64,000 bases of DNA. Origin: an uncultured Prevotella sp. GTDB lineage: Bacteria; Bacteroidota; Bacteroidia; Bacteroidales; Bacteroidaceae. The stretch spans positions 186,001 to 250,000 of the forward strand of contig CAAGKM010000030.1 of the NCBI GenBank assembly GCA_900770395.1. The letters run 5' to 3'. Below, in pieces: positions 33,445-42,305 of the stretch (the stretch's first letter is position 1; every line of letters starts with the position of its first letter). The notes below the pieces were generated by a model. That model worked only from the letters and a program-made list of their open reading frames with translations, searched no databases and was not told the DNA's origin. Made by a program: the position numbers and the translations under genes.

Positions 33445-35913
33445 TTAATAATCTTTCTCAGGATACATGGCATTCCACCACTCGCTGTCGCCTTTGAGCC
33501 ACTTGGCAAACCATGCAAAGATGGTGTTCTGCCATGTTATGCGCTTCTGATAGTCGAGAATGTGGTGGTCCTGATTGTTCACTGCCACAAAGGCTGTCTC
33601 CTTGCCGAGCAGTTTCAGCGCCGTGAACATCTGCACGCTCTCATTGAAAGGCACGTTAGTGTCTGCATCGCCATGCACAAAGAGCAGCGGAGTTTTCACC
33701 TTGTCGGCATTGAACAGCGGACTGTGCTTGGTGTACATCTCAGGATTGGTCCAGGGATAGCGGTCGCGCGAAGCCACCTGACTGTAGGAATATCCCCAGT
33801 AGCCGCCACCCCAGTAACTCGTGATGTTGCTGATGCCGGCATGGCTCACGGCTGCTGCGAATATGTCGGTCTGTGTCTGTAGATACTGAGTCATGAAACC
33901 GCCGTAGCTTGCTCCCATACATCCTATCTTGGCGGCATCGGCAAAACTGTGCTCGGCGCAGAACTTCTTTGTGCCCTCAATAATGTCTGCGGCAGAGTAA
34001 TCGCCCCATGCATTGACGTGACGGGCGGCAAACTCCTGTCCGAAGCCCGTTGCGCCGCTTGGTTCAAGCACAAGGAAGATATAGTCCTGAGCGGCAAACA
34101 TCTGCGGAGAATAGTAAGACTCCAGATAAGTGCCCACAGGCGAGCAACCGCCATAGTAATACACCACCAGCGGATATTTCCTGCCTTCCTCCATATTCAG
34201 AGGCAGAGTGTACTGTCCTGTGATTGTGTCGCCGCGCGATGTCACAAAGCTCCATTCATGGCTTGGCGAGAGTGTGATGCCTTTTGTTATCTCCGACGAG
34301 TGGTCTATAAACATCTGGCTCTTGCTGTTTTTGGTGTTGAGCATATACAGATTGGTTGCCATGATGTCTGTCTGTCCCCAGTGCAGCGCCACGGGAGCAG
34401 TGTCGGCAATGCTGAAGCCATAGAGATAAGTCTCGGGAGTGACAATCTCATTTATCTTTCCGCTCTTGGGATTAAGTCGGTAGAATGTTTTCTTGTCCTG
34501 ATTCTCACCCTTGAAGTACACCATTCCGTCGTATTTCGACCACATTATCCCTGAGTCCACCGAGGGATTGAAATATTTTGTCATGGGGCGCACCTTCTTT
34601 GTGGCACGGTCCATGATAAACATCTGATAATCGTAATCGTTGGCTGGCACACCCTTGCCGAGCACTGAGCCTATGCCGTCCATAAACTCCGCCGAGCCAA
34701 CAATGAGGAACTCCTTGCCGTCGGGGCTATAGCTTATCTCACGCATGAATCCCTCACGGTCAATTATCGTGTCACATTTCATTGTAGCGAGGTCGAGCTC
34801 AAGAACAGTGGAGAGATAGAACGGCTGCTTTGTGAGACGGCGCTTGCCATAGCCTATGAGCAGACGCTTGCCGTCGGGCGATATGTCGTAGAGCCCCATC
34901 GACTTGTTGCCGAAGGTGATACGGCTGCATACGCCCGATGCAATGTCATATTTGGCAAGATAACTGTGATTGCGCCATCCCAGCTGACGGTCGTCAGGCT
35001 CTATTATCTGATATACATCGGGACGGCGCTCGTCTGGATTTTCTGAAATGGTCATTATAAGAAAGTCCTCTGTGGGCGCAATGCTAAAACCGCCCCTTGG
35101 CAGTTTGCTTATCCACAGACGCGACACTCCTGTCTCGGGATTCTGCCTGTAAAGCTGTGTGTTGTCGCCAACGGTCTGATAATACACTATCTCGTTGCTC
35201 ACTGGCATCCATTGCGGAGCCTGACTGCTTTGGAAGCGTGACACCATGCGGCGTGTTGCTGTCTCCATCAGGTCGGTGTAGCTCATCACCTTGCCGCCGG
35301 GTTCTGTCTGACGGTAGTACACAAGAGCATACTTGCCATTGGGCGACACACGGGCACCTGTGAGCTTCAGTCCGTTCATGTTGTCACTCAGCATGTAACG
35401 GCGCTGCGAACCGTCGCCCACTTCCACGCCAATGCCCTTGCTGTACTCAAACTCCACATCAATGGAGTCAGCCTTGTCAGCCTCACACATGTATTTCACT
35501 GCAATGAGATGCGGCGTTGGGATGAGCTTCAGCTCACCACTCTCCTCCTCGCCGTCAACGAACAGCTTAAAGTTCTTCGGCCCCTTCACATTCACCGTTC
35601 CCACTGTATAGCTCTTGGGGGTGATGCAGAAATGCAGCTCGCCCACTGATGCCGCGCCTTTTACCACAGGCAGAATCTCGCCCTGCCATGGCTTGGCATC
35701 CTTGTCGCCCAAAGGCGATACCGTCAGCATCTGCGTTGCCTCGTACTTGTTGCGGCCGATGTCCGTAGAGTCAATCATCACTGGCTGTCTCACCGCATAC
35801 GGACCCGTCAGTCTGAACTTGTTCACCTTCACTTTCCCGCTGTTTCCGGCGGCTGTTGCCGCGCCACAGGCAATGGCAGACAGCAGCAGTAAAGAAATAA
35901 ATCTACATTTCAT
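33445..35913 (-). CDS. S9 family peptidase (prolyl oligopeptidase/DPP IV-like)
   Basis: An 822-residue secreted peptidase. A signal peptide (about 1-21) leads to an N-terminal beta-propeller-like region (about 170-560, with repeats such as ISPDGKRLLIG and YSPDGKEFLIVG) and an alpha/beta hydrolase domain. Its triad is S669 in MGASYGGFMTQY, D749 in HGDADTNVPF and His near 783 in NQDHHILDY. It should cleave short peptides in the periplasm, probably as a dipeptidyl or oligopeptidase; the exact bond preference is not clear. It is the first gene of an operon with DPP7 and GH2 enzymes. Two -7 boxes lie upstream at 36062-36069 and 36125-36132. Confidence 0.9.
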   Translation of the reverse strand: MKCRFISLLLLSAIACGAATAAGNSGKVKVNKFRLTGPYAVRQPVMIDSTDIGRNKYEATQMLTVSPLGDKDAKPWQGEILPVVKGAASVGELHFCITPKSYTVGTVNVKGPKNFKLFVDGEEESGELKLIPTPHLIAVKYMCEADKADSIDVEFEYSKGIGVEVGDGSQRRYMLSDNMNGLKLTGARVSPNGKYALVYYRQTEPGGKVMSYTDLMETATRRMVSRFQSSQAPQWMPVSNEIVYYQTVGDNTQLYRQNPETGVSRLWISKLPRGGFSIAPTEDFLIMTISENPDERRPDVYQIIEPDDRQLGWRNHSYLAKYDIASGVCSRITFGNKSMGLYDISPDGKRLLIGYGKRRLTKQPFYLSTVLELDLATMKCDTIIDREGFMREISYSPDGKEFLIVGSAEFMDGIGSVLGKGVPANDYDYQMFIMDRATKKVRPMTKYFNPSVDSGIMWSKYDGMVYFKGENQDKKTFYRLNPKSGKINEIVTPETYLYGFSIADTAPVALHWGQTDIMATNLYMLNTKNSKSQMFIDHSSEITKGITLSPSHEWSFVTSRGDTITGQYTLPLNMEEGRKYPLVVYYYGGCSPVGTYLESYYSPQMFAAQDYIFLVLEPSGATGFGQEFAARHVNAWGDYSAADIIEGTKKFCAEHSFADAAKIGCMGASYGGFMTQYLQTQTDIFAAAVSHAGISNITSYWGGGYWGYSYSQVASRDRYPWTNPEMYTKHSPLFNADKVKTPLLFVHGDADTNVPFNESVQMFTALKLLGKETAFVAVNNQDHHILDYQKRITWQNTIFAWFAKWLKGDSEWWNAMYPEKDY

Positions 35914-36061
35914 AATAATTATATTTGTCGTTTATAATCTTGAACTTAATAAGTTATCATTCCGTTATGCTCGCTGCAGATAAATTTCTGCAAGTATATT
36001 TTTCTTTTTATTTTCATCTCCAGCGTCGATTTTTTTGCGTAAATACGCATTTTTTACGACG

Positions 36062-36132
36062 CAAAGGTAATCTTTTTTCTTTTAAATACCATAACGATGC
36101 CTATTTTTTATTGTTTTTTGACTGCAAAATTA
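36062..36132 (-). promoter_or_regulatory. Tandem -7 elements of the peptidase operon
   Basis: TACCTTTG (36062-36069) and TAATTTTG (36125-36132) on the minus strand would give leaders of about 140 and 205 bases. No clear -33 boxes were found. A GCGTAAATACGC palindrome lies within the leader around 36038-36049. Confidence 0.45.
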
Positions 36133-36141
36133 CAAAAAAAA

Positions 36142-36192
36142 GGGAATCCCCAAATCTTTTTTCGTAAAATGTCGGGAAATCCCCAAATCTTT
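36142..36192. repeat. Two direct copies of GGGA(A)ATCCCCAAATCTTT
   Basis: Copies at 36142-36160 and 36174-36192 are 32 bases apart and differ by one inserted A. They lie between the peptidase operon and the fic gene, about 150-200 bases from the fic start. They could be paired protein-binding sites. The remaining part of this 438-base gap is AT-rich. Confidence 0.55.
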
Positions 36193-36279
36193 ACATTATG
36201 ATTGCAAAAATAAATGCATCTATTAACTATTTTCTTTCATTCGCATATTTTTCTGCGAACTTTTGGCTGTTTAATGGGG

Positions 36280-36312
36280 AAATAGGGAAATTTACCGTAA
36301 TTTTCCCTATTT
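36280..36312. promoter_or_regulatory. Inverted repeat upstream of fic, candidate operator
   Basis: AAATAGGGAAA (36280-36290) and its exact complement (36302-36312) have an 11-base spacer. The repeat ends 26 bases before the fic -7 box, a place where a repressor or activator dimer could act. It also resembles a terminator for any rightward transcript. Confidence 0.5.
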
Positions 36313-36338
36313 TATTCTTTTTTTTGAAAAAAATATAT

Positions 36339-36346
36339 TACTTTTG
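36339..36346 (+). promoter_or_regulatory. -7 element of fic, immediately before the start codon
   Basis: TACTTTTG followed by CAGCC ends 5 bases before the ATG at 36352. Since transcription usually starts a few bases after this element, the fic mRNA would be leaderless or nearly so. Confidence 0.55.
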
Positions 36347-36351
36347 CAGCC

Positions 36352-37626
36352 ATGATAGAAGATGTACCGCATATTAAATTGGATGTAAAGGATGCAGTAG
36401 GACTTGTTGCAAATCCAGAGTGTAAGCAAATATTGAGCAAGATAAATTCTGAGTACCTGTATTGGGATAAAGTGAAATATCTTGCTCCTGCAGGTATTGC
36501 TCCAGACAGATTGTGGAATGCTGTGAAATTTCAAAGAAGCGTTGGACTGCAAACAGTTAGTTTCGGAAAATATTCGTTTCATTTCAACATTACACCTGTA
36601 ATGCAAAGCCTTTTGCATGAGTTTGATTTAAACTTTGGCGGTACTTTTAGTTCGGACGGCATCATACCCAATAAGGAAAGGCAAATCTATCTTTTAAGCT
36701 CTATTATGGAAGAAGCTATAGCTTCGAGCCAGATGGAGGGTGCCTCCACCACCCGTAAAGTGGCAAAGGATATGCTCAGGAAACAAAAAAGTCCGGAGAA
36801 TAAGAGCCAACAGATGATAGTGAACAACTATAATACAATACGTCAGCTCGTGGAGATGAAGAATGAGGATCTGACCATTCCCATGCTTCTTGATGTTCAT
36901 CATTCCATATCGGAACATACACTTGATAATCCGTTTGATGAGGGACAAATGCGAAAGGATGACAATATTGTTGTGATGGATGGTATAAGCGGTGAGGTGG
37001 CACATACACCGCCACCTGTATCTGAATTGCAGCCGCTGATGGAAAACATCTGCGAATTTGCCAATGCCGCCAATACCGATGTTTTTATTCATCCCATAGT
37101 GAAAGGCATGGTTTTACATTTTATGCTGGCGTGGGTACATCCGTTTGTGGACGGGAATGGCAGAACGGCGCGTTCGCTTGTGTATTGGTATATGTTGAAA
37201 AATGGATATTGGATGACCGAGTATCTGTCAATTTCCAGAATCATATATAGAAACAAGAAACGTTATGAACGGATGTTTCTCTATGCTGAGGCTGACGGTA
37301 TGGATATTACTTATTTTATCCTCTACAATCTGCAGGTGATGAGACAGGCATTTAAAGAGCTAAAAATATATCTTGCCAGAAAGATGGAGGAACATAATAT
37401 GCTTTTGTCTAATGGCATAGAGGGGTTGAATGAACGGCAAAATCATATAATGAAACTTATAAAAGAAACACCGTCACTTAATTTCACGGCTAAAGAGGTG
37501 GCTGTAAGATTTAGTGTGTCTGAAAAAACGGCACGCAACGATTTACAGGAACTTGTGGCATTGAATTATCTGAGGCAGGTGCAGGTAAACAAAAAGAAAA
37601 GTGCATATATATGTGTTGTGCAATAG
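36352..37626 (+). CDS. Fic-family protein with N-terminal inhibitory helix and C-terminal winged helix
   Basis: A 424-residue cytoplasmic protein. The Fic motif HPFVDGNGRTAR starts at H263 and is complete, so nucleotide transfer (usually AMP from ATP onto a Ser/Thr/Tyr of a target) is expected. Residues 125-130 read SSQMEG, matching the inhibitory motif [S/T]xxxE[G/N] that blocks ATP binding in class II Fic proteins. The C-terminus (about 365-424) is a winged helix (FTAKEVAVRFSVSEKTARNDLQEL, in parts), which suggests DNA binding or autoregulation. No antitoxin-like gene is adjacent, so it is a stand-alone autoinhibited enzyme. The target is unknown. Surrounding DNA carries operator-like and palindromic repeats, and the mRNA appears leaderless. 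Confidence 0.9.
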   Translation: MIEDVPHIKLDVKDAVGLVANPECKQILSKINSEYLYWDKVKYLAPAGIAPDRLWNAVKFQRSVGLQTVSFGKYSFHFNITPVMQSLLHEFDLNFGGTFSSDGIIPNKERQIYLLSSIMEEAIASSQMEGASTTRKVAKDMLRKQKSPENKSQQMIVNNYNTIRQLVEMKNEDLTIPMLLDVHHSISEHTLDNPFDEGQMRKDDNIVVMDGISGEVAHTPPPVSELQPLMENICEFANAANTDVFIHPIVKGMVLHFMLAWVHPFVDGNGRTARSLVYWYMLKNGYWMTEYLSISRIIYRNKKRYERMFLYAEADGMDITYFILYNLQVMRQAFKELKIYLARKMEEHNMLLSNGIEGLNERQNHIMKLIKETPSLNFTAKEVAVRFSVSEKTARNDLQELVALNYLRQVQVNKKKSAYICVVQ

Positions 37627-37686
37627 ATTGGTTACATAATTTTAAAGTTCAAGAATGAGTTTATTGCCCTGTGATGGTGTAAGTTT

Positions 37687-37710
37687 ACCGTCCGGCGGAC
37701 GCCGGACGGT
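37687..37710. repeat. 24-base GC-rich palindrome, copy 1
   Basis: ACCGTCCGGC and GCCGGACGGT are perfect inverted arms around GGAC. The composition is far richer in G and C than the flanks. A second copy lies 42 bases downstream. Confidence 0.6.
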
Positions 37711-37752
37711 CGTAGAAGTTATGTTACTTGCCCATTTCAGTTAACTTACTTC

Positions 37753-37776
37753 ACCGTCCAGCGGCCGCCGGACGGT
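37753..37776. repeat. 24-base GC-rich palindrome, copy 2
   Basis: ACCGTCC and GGACGGT flank an AGCGGCCGCC core. It differs from copy 1 at a few central positions but keeps the outer arms, as expected for paired sites or a REP-like element. Confidence 0.6.
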
Positions 37777-37799
37777 GAGGTATGTTTATTGCCAAGCTG

Positions 37800-37838
37800 A
37801 AAAAAGCAGGTATCCGCCGCTAAAGCGAATACCTGCTG
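37800..37838 (-). terminator. Terminator of the susCDEF operon
   Basis: AGCAGGTAT (37806-37814) and ATACCTGCT (37830-37838), extended by CGC/GCG, form a stem. On the minus strand it is followed by six T. It lies about 30 bases after the last sus gene. Confidence 0.8.
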
Positions 37839-37867
37839 TAATAAATGTGGGTTAAAGTGATTTTGAT

Positions 37868-39277
37868 TTACCTTATCTCACCCGTTCCTTTCTTAAAGTT
37901 GAGATAAGCCTTCTGACCTGCGGCAACATTTACACGAGCCTGGTCGCCGCCACGTCCGCGGAAGTCAATCTTTCCGTCGAATATCATAAACTCGGTCTTC
38001 CACCATTCGAAACCGTCTAAGCTGACGCACATGCGGAGCTCACTGTCTGCGGCAAATGCAGGAGACTCGAAAGTGCCATCTGCAGTGGCTGGTATTGTAA
38101 ACTTGTGAGTGTCATTGATGTTCCATTCACCTGCTGCGTCACCCATGAGGTAAACGTTAGGCTCAAGAATCTCCACCTTGCGTGTTGTGCCATTTACAAT
38201 GTGCAGCATATACCAGCCTGCATTTGCAATCTTGAGGTTTGTATTATCATTCACTGCTCCGGCTCCGGCAACATCGTTAATCACATCAACATTACCGCCG
38301 AAGTCATTACCCCAGTCAGCCTGTGGAGCAAACTTGACCTGCTCGTCAGCATCGAAATAGGCAATGGTCCAGAAGTCCTCGTCGGAACCGTTGACTGGAA
38401 TCATAGGCACCCATGTGCCACCCCAGTTATATTTGCTTCCCGTCATGTAAAGCTCCAATGGAGCAGGCTCAATGGTGTAAGAGTAATCTATCATGTTAAT
38501 GGTCATGATATATTTACCAGGAGTCTCAATCACGCCTGCTTTGGCACCTTCTCTTGTGAGAGTGCCCGACATTGCTGCGTCGCCGTTAACAACTGTGCCA
38601 ACAACGCCTGGGTCAGTCCAGAATTCACCGTCAACATTTTCCTGAGGAATAATCTTCCAATACTGGTTCTCCTTTGTTGTTTTAAACTTGATGGTGAACA
38701 CAGGATCATCGTAGACATCCTTGCCGCTGTGAGAGAATTTCTGCATAGCTGCAGCAGACCATCCGTTTACTCCACCTTCTACTGTGAACATATCGCCCAC
38801 AAGATAGTATGCTGTAGAAATTACAGGAGCGTCAGGTATTGCCTTAATCTTGAATGTGCCTGAGGTGAGCTTTACGGCAGAAGTTCCGTCGTTGAGCCAC
38901 ATACTGATTGTAGCGTCAGCCTCGCGCTCTGTAGGACGGCGTCCAAAGGTGTTTTTAATATAGCTGTTCAACTCAGAGGCTTTTATCTCACCATTGGCGT
39001 TGATAGTGAACTCGTTCTCACCAATGTTGAGCAGGTATTGAGGAGCATATCCCTCTACTGATGCTGAGGGTGCGGTGATGGTACAAACCTGTACCATCTC
39101 CTGCGTCTCTGGAATATTCGCGAAATCAATCACTCCCACAGGTGCCACACTTCCGTCACCGAACGTTACTGCATCCTGCTGCGGATTAGCCTGTGGCTGT
39201 GCCCAGTCGGTGTAGTCATCAGTACATGATGCCACAGCGGTTAAAAGGGCAAATCCGAATAATATTTTCTTAATCAT
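37868..39277 (-). CDS. susF: SusF-like surface starch-binding lipoprotein
   Basis: A 469-residue lipoprotein with lipobox TAVASC (Cys near residue 18) followed by acidic TDDYTD, the type of signal that sends Bacteroidota lipoproteins to the cell surface. The SusE/F-type N-terminal domain is followed by beta-sandwich repeats. They carry aromatic residues typical of starch-binding sites, e.g. YYLVGDMFTVEGGVNGWS, LYMTGSKYNWGG and VYLMGDAAGEWNI. No enzyme motif is present. As the last gene of susCDEF it should hold maltooligosaccharides at the surface. The name follows position and repeat pattern; sequence similarity between SusE and SusF proteins is low. Confidence 0.82.
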   Translation of the reverse strand: MIKKILFGFALLTAVASCTDDYTDWAQPQANPQQDAVTFGDGSVAPVGVIDFANIPETQEMVQVCTITAPSASVEGYAPQYLLNIGENEFTINANGEIKASELNSYIKNTFGRRPTEREADATISMWLNDGTSAVKLTSGTFKIKAIPDAPVISTAYYLVGDMFTVEGGVNGWSAAAMQKFSHSGKDVYDDPVFTIKFKTTKENQYWKIIPQENVDGEFWTDPGVVGTVVNGDAAMSGTLTREGAKAGVIETPGKYIMTINMIDYSYTIEPAPLELYMTGSKYNWGGTWVPMIPVNGSDEDFWTIAYFDADEQVKFAPQADWGNDFGGNVDVINDVAGAGAVNDNTNLKIANAGWYMLHIVNGTTRKVEILEPNVYLMGDAAGEWNINDTHKFTIPATADGTFESPAFAADSELRMCVSLDGFEWWKTEFMIFDGKIDFRGRGGDQARVNVAAGQKAYLNFKKGTGEIR

Positions 39278-39303
39278 AATAATTTTCTTTTAAACGTGTT
39301 TCA

Positions 39304-40533
39304 TTATTGTTTAGTGATAATGCTGAACTCACCGGTGATGTCGTTGAAGCCGATAATCCATGTACCTGCTGCGACACCGATGTTCTTGCCACCGCTGGTG
39401 CCCTTACCACAAATGTTGATTTCACCGTCCTCAGAGCCGAATCCCCAGTTGGTGTCCCATGAGCCTGGAATCTTGAACTTAATCTGCTCAACAGCATCGT
39501 CGGCAACAGTGAGTGTGTAATACCATACGTGGTTCTCACCAGCCTTGTTTGCAGGAACCATATTCACATCGCTCCAGTCACAGAAGCTGCCGGTGATGCA
39601 TATCTGGTTGTATTTATCAGGAGTGATGTCCTGCTTCTTGATGCTGCAGGTGTTGTTGCCGGTGTTTACGGTAACGAGATAATATCCTGCAGGGTCGCAC
39701 CAGATGTTTCCGTTATCTGTGCTGCTTCCATTGCGGTAAACGGCTGTATTGGCACCGTCACCCATGAAGCCGTAATCCCAGTTGAAGTCAGCTGGCTGAA
39801 TCTTCCATCCGTCGGTAGTGAAGTAGTTGAGATAAGTAATCTCACCTGCGCCAGTCGCCTTGTCGTATGCGAATCCGTTCTGTATAAACATTGGGAAGCT
39901 GCTCTCACCAGGCTTGTTACTCCATTCTCCATCACCAATGTTGCCGCCAACGAGATACCACATGATTGGATCAGCGTCTCTCAGCTCCATATAGTATGGT
40001 GCCACATTCAGCTCAAGCACATTTGATGCGATAGGATAGAGCCTGGCGTCGCCTTCAGCCACAAATGCGTATATGCGGATGTAAGCCTTCTGTGTGGCAG
40101 GCACTGCGCCGTCTTCCCATTTGGCAACTTTTATAAGAGCCTTGTCAAGGTCGGCGGCGGACAACTCAACCTTACATGTCGTAGAAGTCTTGTCAACAGC
40201 TGCATAGTCTGCCACCAGCTCAGCATCCTTGTCTGCCTCTGCCTCAGCGGCAGACACAGTGAATGAGTTTGTTGGAGACACCTGTATCTCGTACACGGCA
40301 TTGATAGGTGCGTTCTCTTGTGTGAACTTTGGCTGTGACCAGTTAAGCTCGATAGCCTCTGTTCTTGTCAGATCAACAGTAGAATTGCCGTAGATATGGT
40401 TGTTCAAGACAAACTCTGTTGGTTGTGTCAGCACAGGGTTCGAGTCATTATCGTCCGAACATGCTGTAAACAGACCAGCGACGCCCACCAGCATAGTGCC
40501 AAGCACGAATTTATTTTTTATCATTGATTTCAT
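39304..40533 (-). CDS. susE: SusE-like surface starch-binding lipoprotein
   Basis: A 409-residue lipoprotein with lipobox GLFTAC and acidic SDDNDSN after it. The N-terminal SusE domain (about 40-170) has an Ig-like fold (AIELNWSQPKF, YEIQVSPTNSF). Two CBM-like modules follow (MWYLVGGNIGDGEWSNK and ICITGSFCDWSDVNMVP). It sits 18 bases after susD and 26 bases before susF. The start may be Met1 or Met4 (MIKNKFVLG); both leave the signal intact. It binds rather than cuts starch. The tryptophan pattern supports alpha-glucan binding but the exact ligand is inferred from the operon. Confidence 0.83.
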   Translation of the reverse strand: MKSMIKNKFVLGTMLVGVAGLFTACSDDNDSNPVLTQPTEFVLNNHIYGNSTVDLTRTEAIELNWSQPKFTQENAPINAVYEIQVSPTNSFTVSAAEAEADKDAELVADYAAVDKTSTTCKVELSAADLDKALIKVAKWEDGAVPATQKAYIRIYAFVAEGDARLYPIASNVLELNVAPYYMELRDADPIMWYLVGGNIGDGEWSNKPGESSFPMFIQNGFAYDKATGAGEITYLNYFTTDGWKIQPADFNWDYGFMGDGANTAVYRNGSSTDNGNIWCDPAGYYLVTVNTGNNTCSIKKQDITPDKYNQICITGSFCDWSDVNMVPANKAGENHVWYYTLTVADDAVEQIKFKIPGSWDTNWGFGSEDGEINICGKGTSGGKNIGVAAGTWIIGFNDITGEFSIITKQ

Positions 40534-40551
40534 AGTTTTATCTTTTGAGTG

Positions 40552-42285
40552 TTATTGTTCTGTCTCGTTGTAACCGTCAATCTGAGTCAGGTTGCTGTTG
40601 GCAAAAATCTCAGATGATGGAATAGGGAATACATTTCTTGTCTTGTCGAATGTCACACCGTTAATGTTGCCTCCCTTATACGACCAGTTGTATGTTGCCT
40701 GTGGTCCTCCAAACTGATTGTAGCGGATGAGGTCAGTGCGGCGGAGTCCCTCGCAATACATCTCACGGCTGCGCTCATTAAGTACATCGTCAAGTGTGTA
40801 CTGGCTGCGTACGGCAGCGTGAGCACGGTTGCGCAAGTCGTCAATATATCCCTTAGCCTTTGTTGAGCTCTCTCCGTTGAGGTGCATCTCAGCCTCGGCT
40901 GCGTTCAGATATGCCTCAGCTGCGCGCAGCAGGAAGAAGTCAGTGTCAACATCGTATGAGTCGTGAGATGATGCGCCTGTGGAATAGTTGTTGTTCCACT
41001 TTGTCACGGTCAACCCCTGATAGAAACTTGAGTTGTCGCCAAGCTCCAATGTACGCTCGTCTTTGGCAGAGCCTTTACCCCAGATGAGTGCGCGGTCATC
41101 AATGTTCATTGCACGTATCTCGGCAGTTGATTTGCCAACAAAAGATGCGGGGTTGTTGGTGAATTTGCTTACAAACTCAGGACGTACACGCATACCAGAC
41201 CAGTTATTGCCTGTTGTGCCTGCGGTGAGGTCGGTAACGGTTTTCATCTGGTCATTCCACAGGGAGGCGATGAAGAAGAGTGAGCCACCCCATCCCTTTG
41301 TCTTCTGACCGTCCTGCAGCAGAGGGAGGATAGCCTCGCAGCTTGCACCGTTAGAGCCGTTGTCGCCCATGAAGAGCAGGTCGTATGGTTTGTAGCCGTT
41401 TGCCTTTGCCTGGGCTGACATCTTGCTGTCGTCAAACAACTTGTAGTCAGAGGTAATAACCTTCTCAGCATATTGCAGAGCCTTGTCCCAGTGAGGATTG
41501 TTCTGACCGTCGTTGTTCAGATAAGTGCCGGCATTGAGGTACAGACGGCTAAGAAGCATCCAAGCGGCAGCCTTGTCGGCACGGCCGTAGTTGGCATCTG
41601 TGTCCACCTCAGGCTTTGCAGGAAGCATGTCTGCCTCTGCTGCCAGAAGCTCTTTCTCAACCCAGCCAAACATGAACTCACGTCCCATCTGAAGAAGCTC
41701 AGCACGAGAATATTCTTTACCCTCCTCAAACTTCTCATTGTAAGCGTGTGCCTGCTTTGGAGCTTTTGTTACGATTGACTCAACAAAAGCGGGGTCACCG
41801 AAGAAGTCGAGCATCAAAAGATAGTTGTAGGCTCTGATGAAGCGAACCTCTGCAAGCATGGTCTTGTCTGCTTGCTCTTGGTCAACTATCTGAAGGTACT
41901 GGTTGCAGTATGTGATGTTCGACATCAGACGGTAATAGAGAAATCTCAGGGTTGCGTTACCAGGCATGCACTGGTTGTAGCCAATATCTACGATTCCGCC
42001 GTCGGACCACCAGCAGATAGCCTCATCGGTAGGCAGCTCGTTGAAGTTAAACACATTACGGAGCAGTGTTGATTTACCAGCATTGTCAATGGTAAAGTCT
42101 GCGTTTCCGTCGTTTCCTTCCATGATAAGACCAGCATAGCACTTGCTGTACAAGCCTAATAAGTTAGGATCCTTCTCAACATTAGGGTCGATGTTGCCCT
42201 TGTCGAGGTCTGCCATGCAGGAAGTCATGCCTGTCAATGCGATAACAGCAGCAGGAAGTATTGTTTTTATCTTATTCAGTTTCAT
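40552..42285 (-). CDS. susD: SusD-like starch-binding outer-membrane lipoprotein
   Basis: A 577-residue lipoprotein (lipobox GMTSC) of the SusD/RagB family. It caps the SusC channel and binds maltooligosaccharide helices. Family features include LAEVRFIRAYNYLLMLDFFG near residue 145 and WMLLSRLYLNAGTY near residue 240. The C-terminal FLLRAAEAYLNAAEAEMH and LNERSREMYCEGLRRTDLIRY are followed by VFPIPSSEI. Its gene lies 20 bases after susC. The assignment to starch rests on susE/F downstream and the divergent maltodextrin genes. Confidence 0.9.
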   Translation of the reverse strand: MKLNKIKTILPAAVIALTGMTSCMADLDKGNIDPNVEKDPNLLGLYSKCYAGLIMEGNDGNADFTIDNAGKSTLLRNVFNFNELPTDEAICWWSDGGIVDIGYNQCMPGNATLRFLYYRLMSNITYCNQYLQIVDQEQADKTMLAEVRFIRAYNYLLMLDFFGDPAFVESIVTKAPKQAHAYNEKFEEGKEYSRAELLQMGREFMFGWVEKELLAAEADMLPAKPEVDTDANYGRADKAAAWMLLSRLYLNAGTYLNNDGQNNPHWDKALQYAEKVITSDYKLFDDSKMSAQAKANGYKPYDLLFMGDNGSNGASCEAILPLLQDGQKTKGWGGSLFFIASLWNDQMKTVTDLTAGTTGNNWSGMRVRPEFVSKFTNNPASFVGKSTAEIRAMNIDDRALIWGKGSAKDERTLELGDNSSFYQGLTVTKWNNNYSTGASSHDSYDVDTDFFLLRAAEAYLNAAEAEMHLNGESSTKAKGYIDDLRNRAHAAVRSQYTLDDVLNERSREMYCEGLRRTDLIRYNQFGGPQATYNWSYKGGNINGVTFDKTRNVFPIPSSEIFANSNLTQIDGYNETEQ

Positions 42286-42305
42286 AAGTTCTTCTATTTA
42301 ACAGT

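Noticed and set aside
36352..37626. Fic-type toxin-antitoxin pair
   Set aside because: No small antitoxin gene is adjacent, and the inhibitory motif SSQMEG is inside the protein itself.
38105..38863. 252-codon plus-strand ORF opposite susF
   Set aside because: It is a shadow of a lipoprotein gene with a clear signal and domains, and its product is rich in Cys and His without a family pattern.
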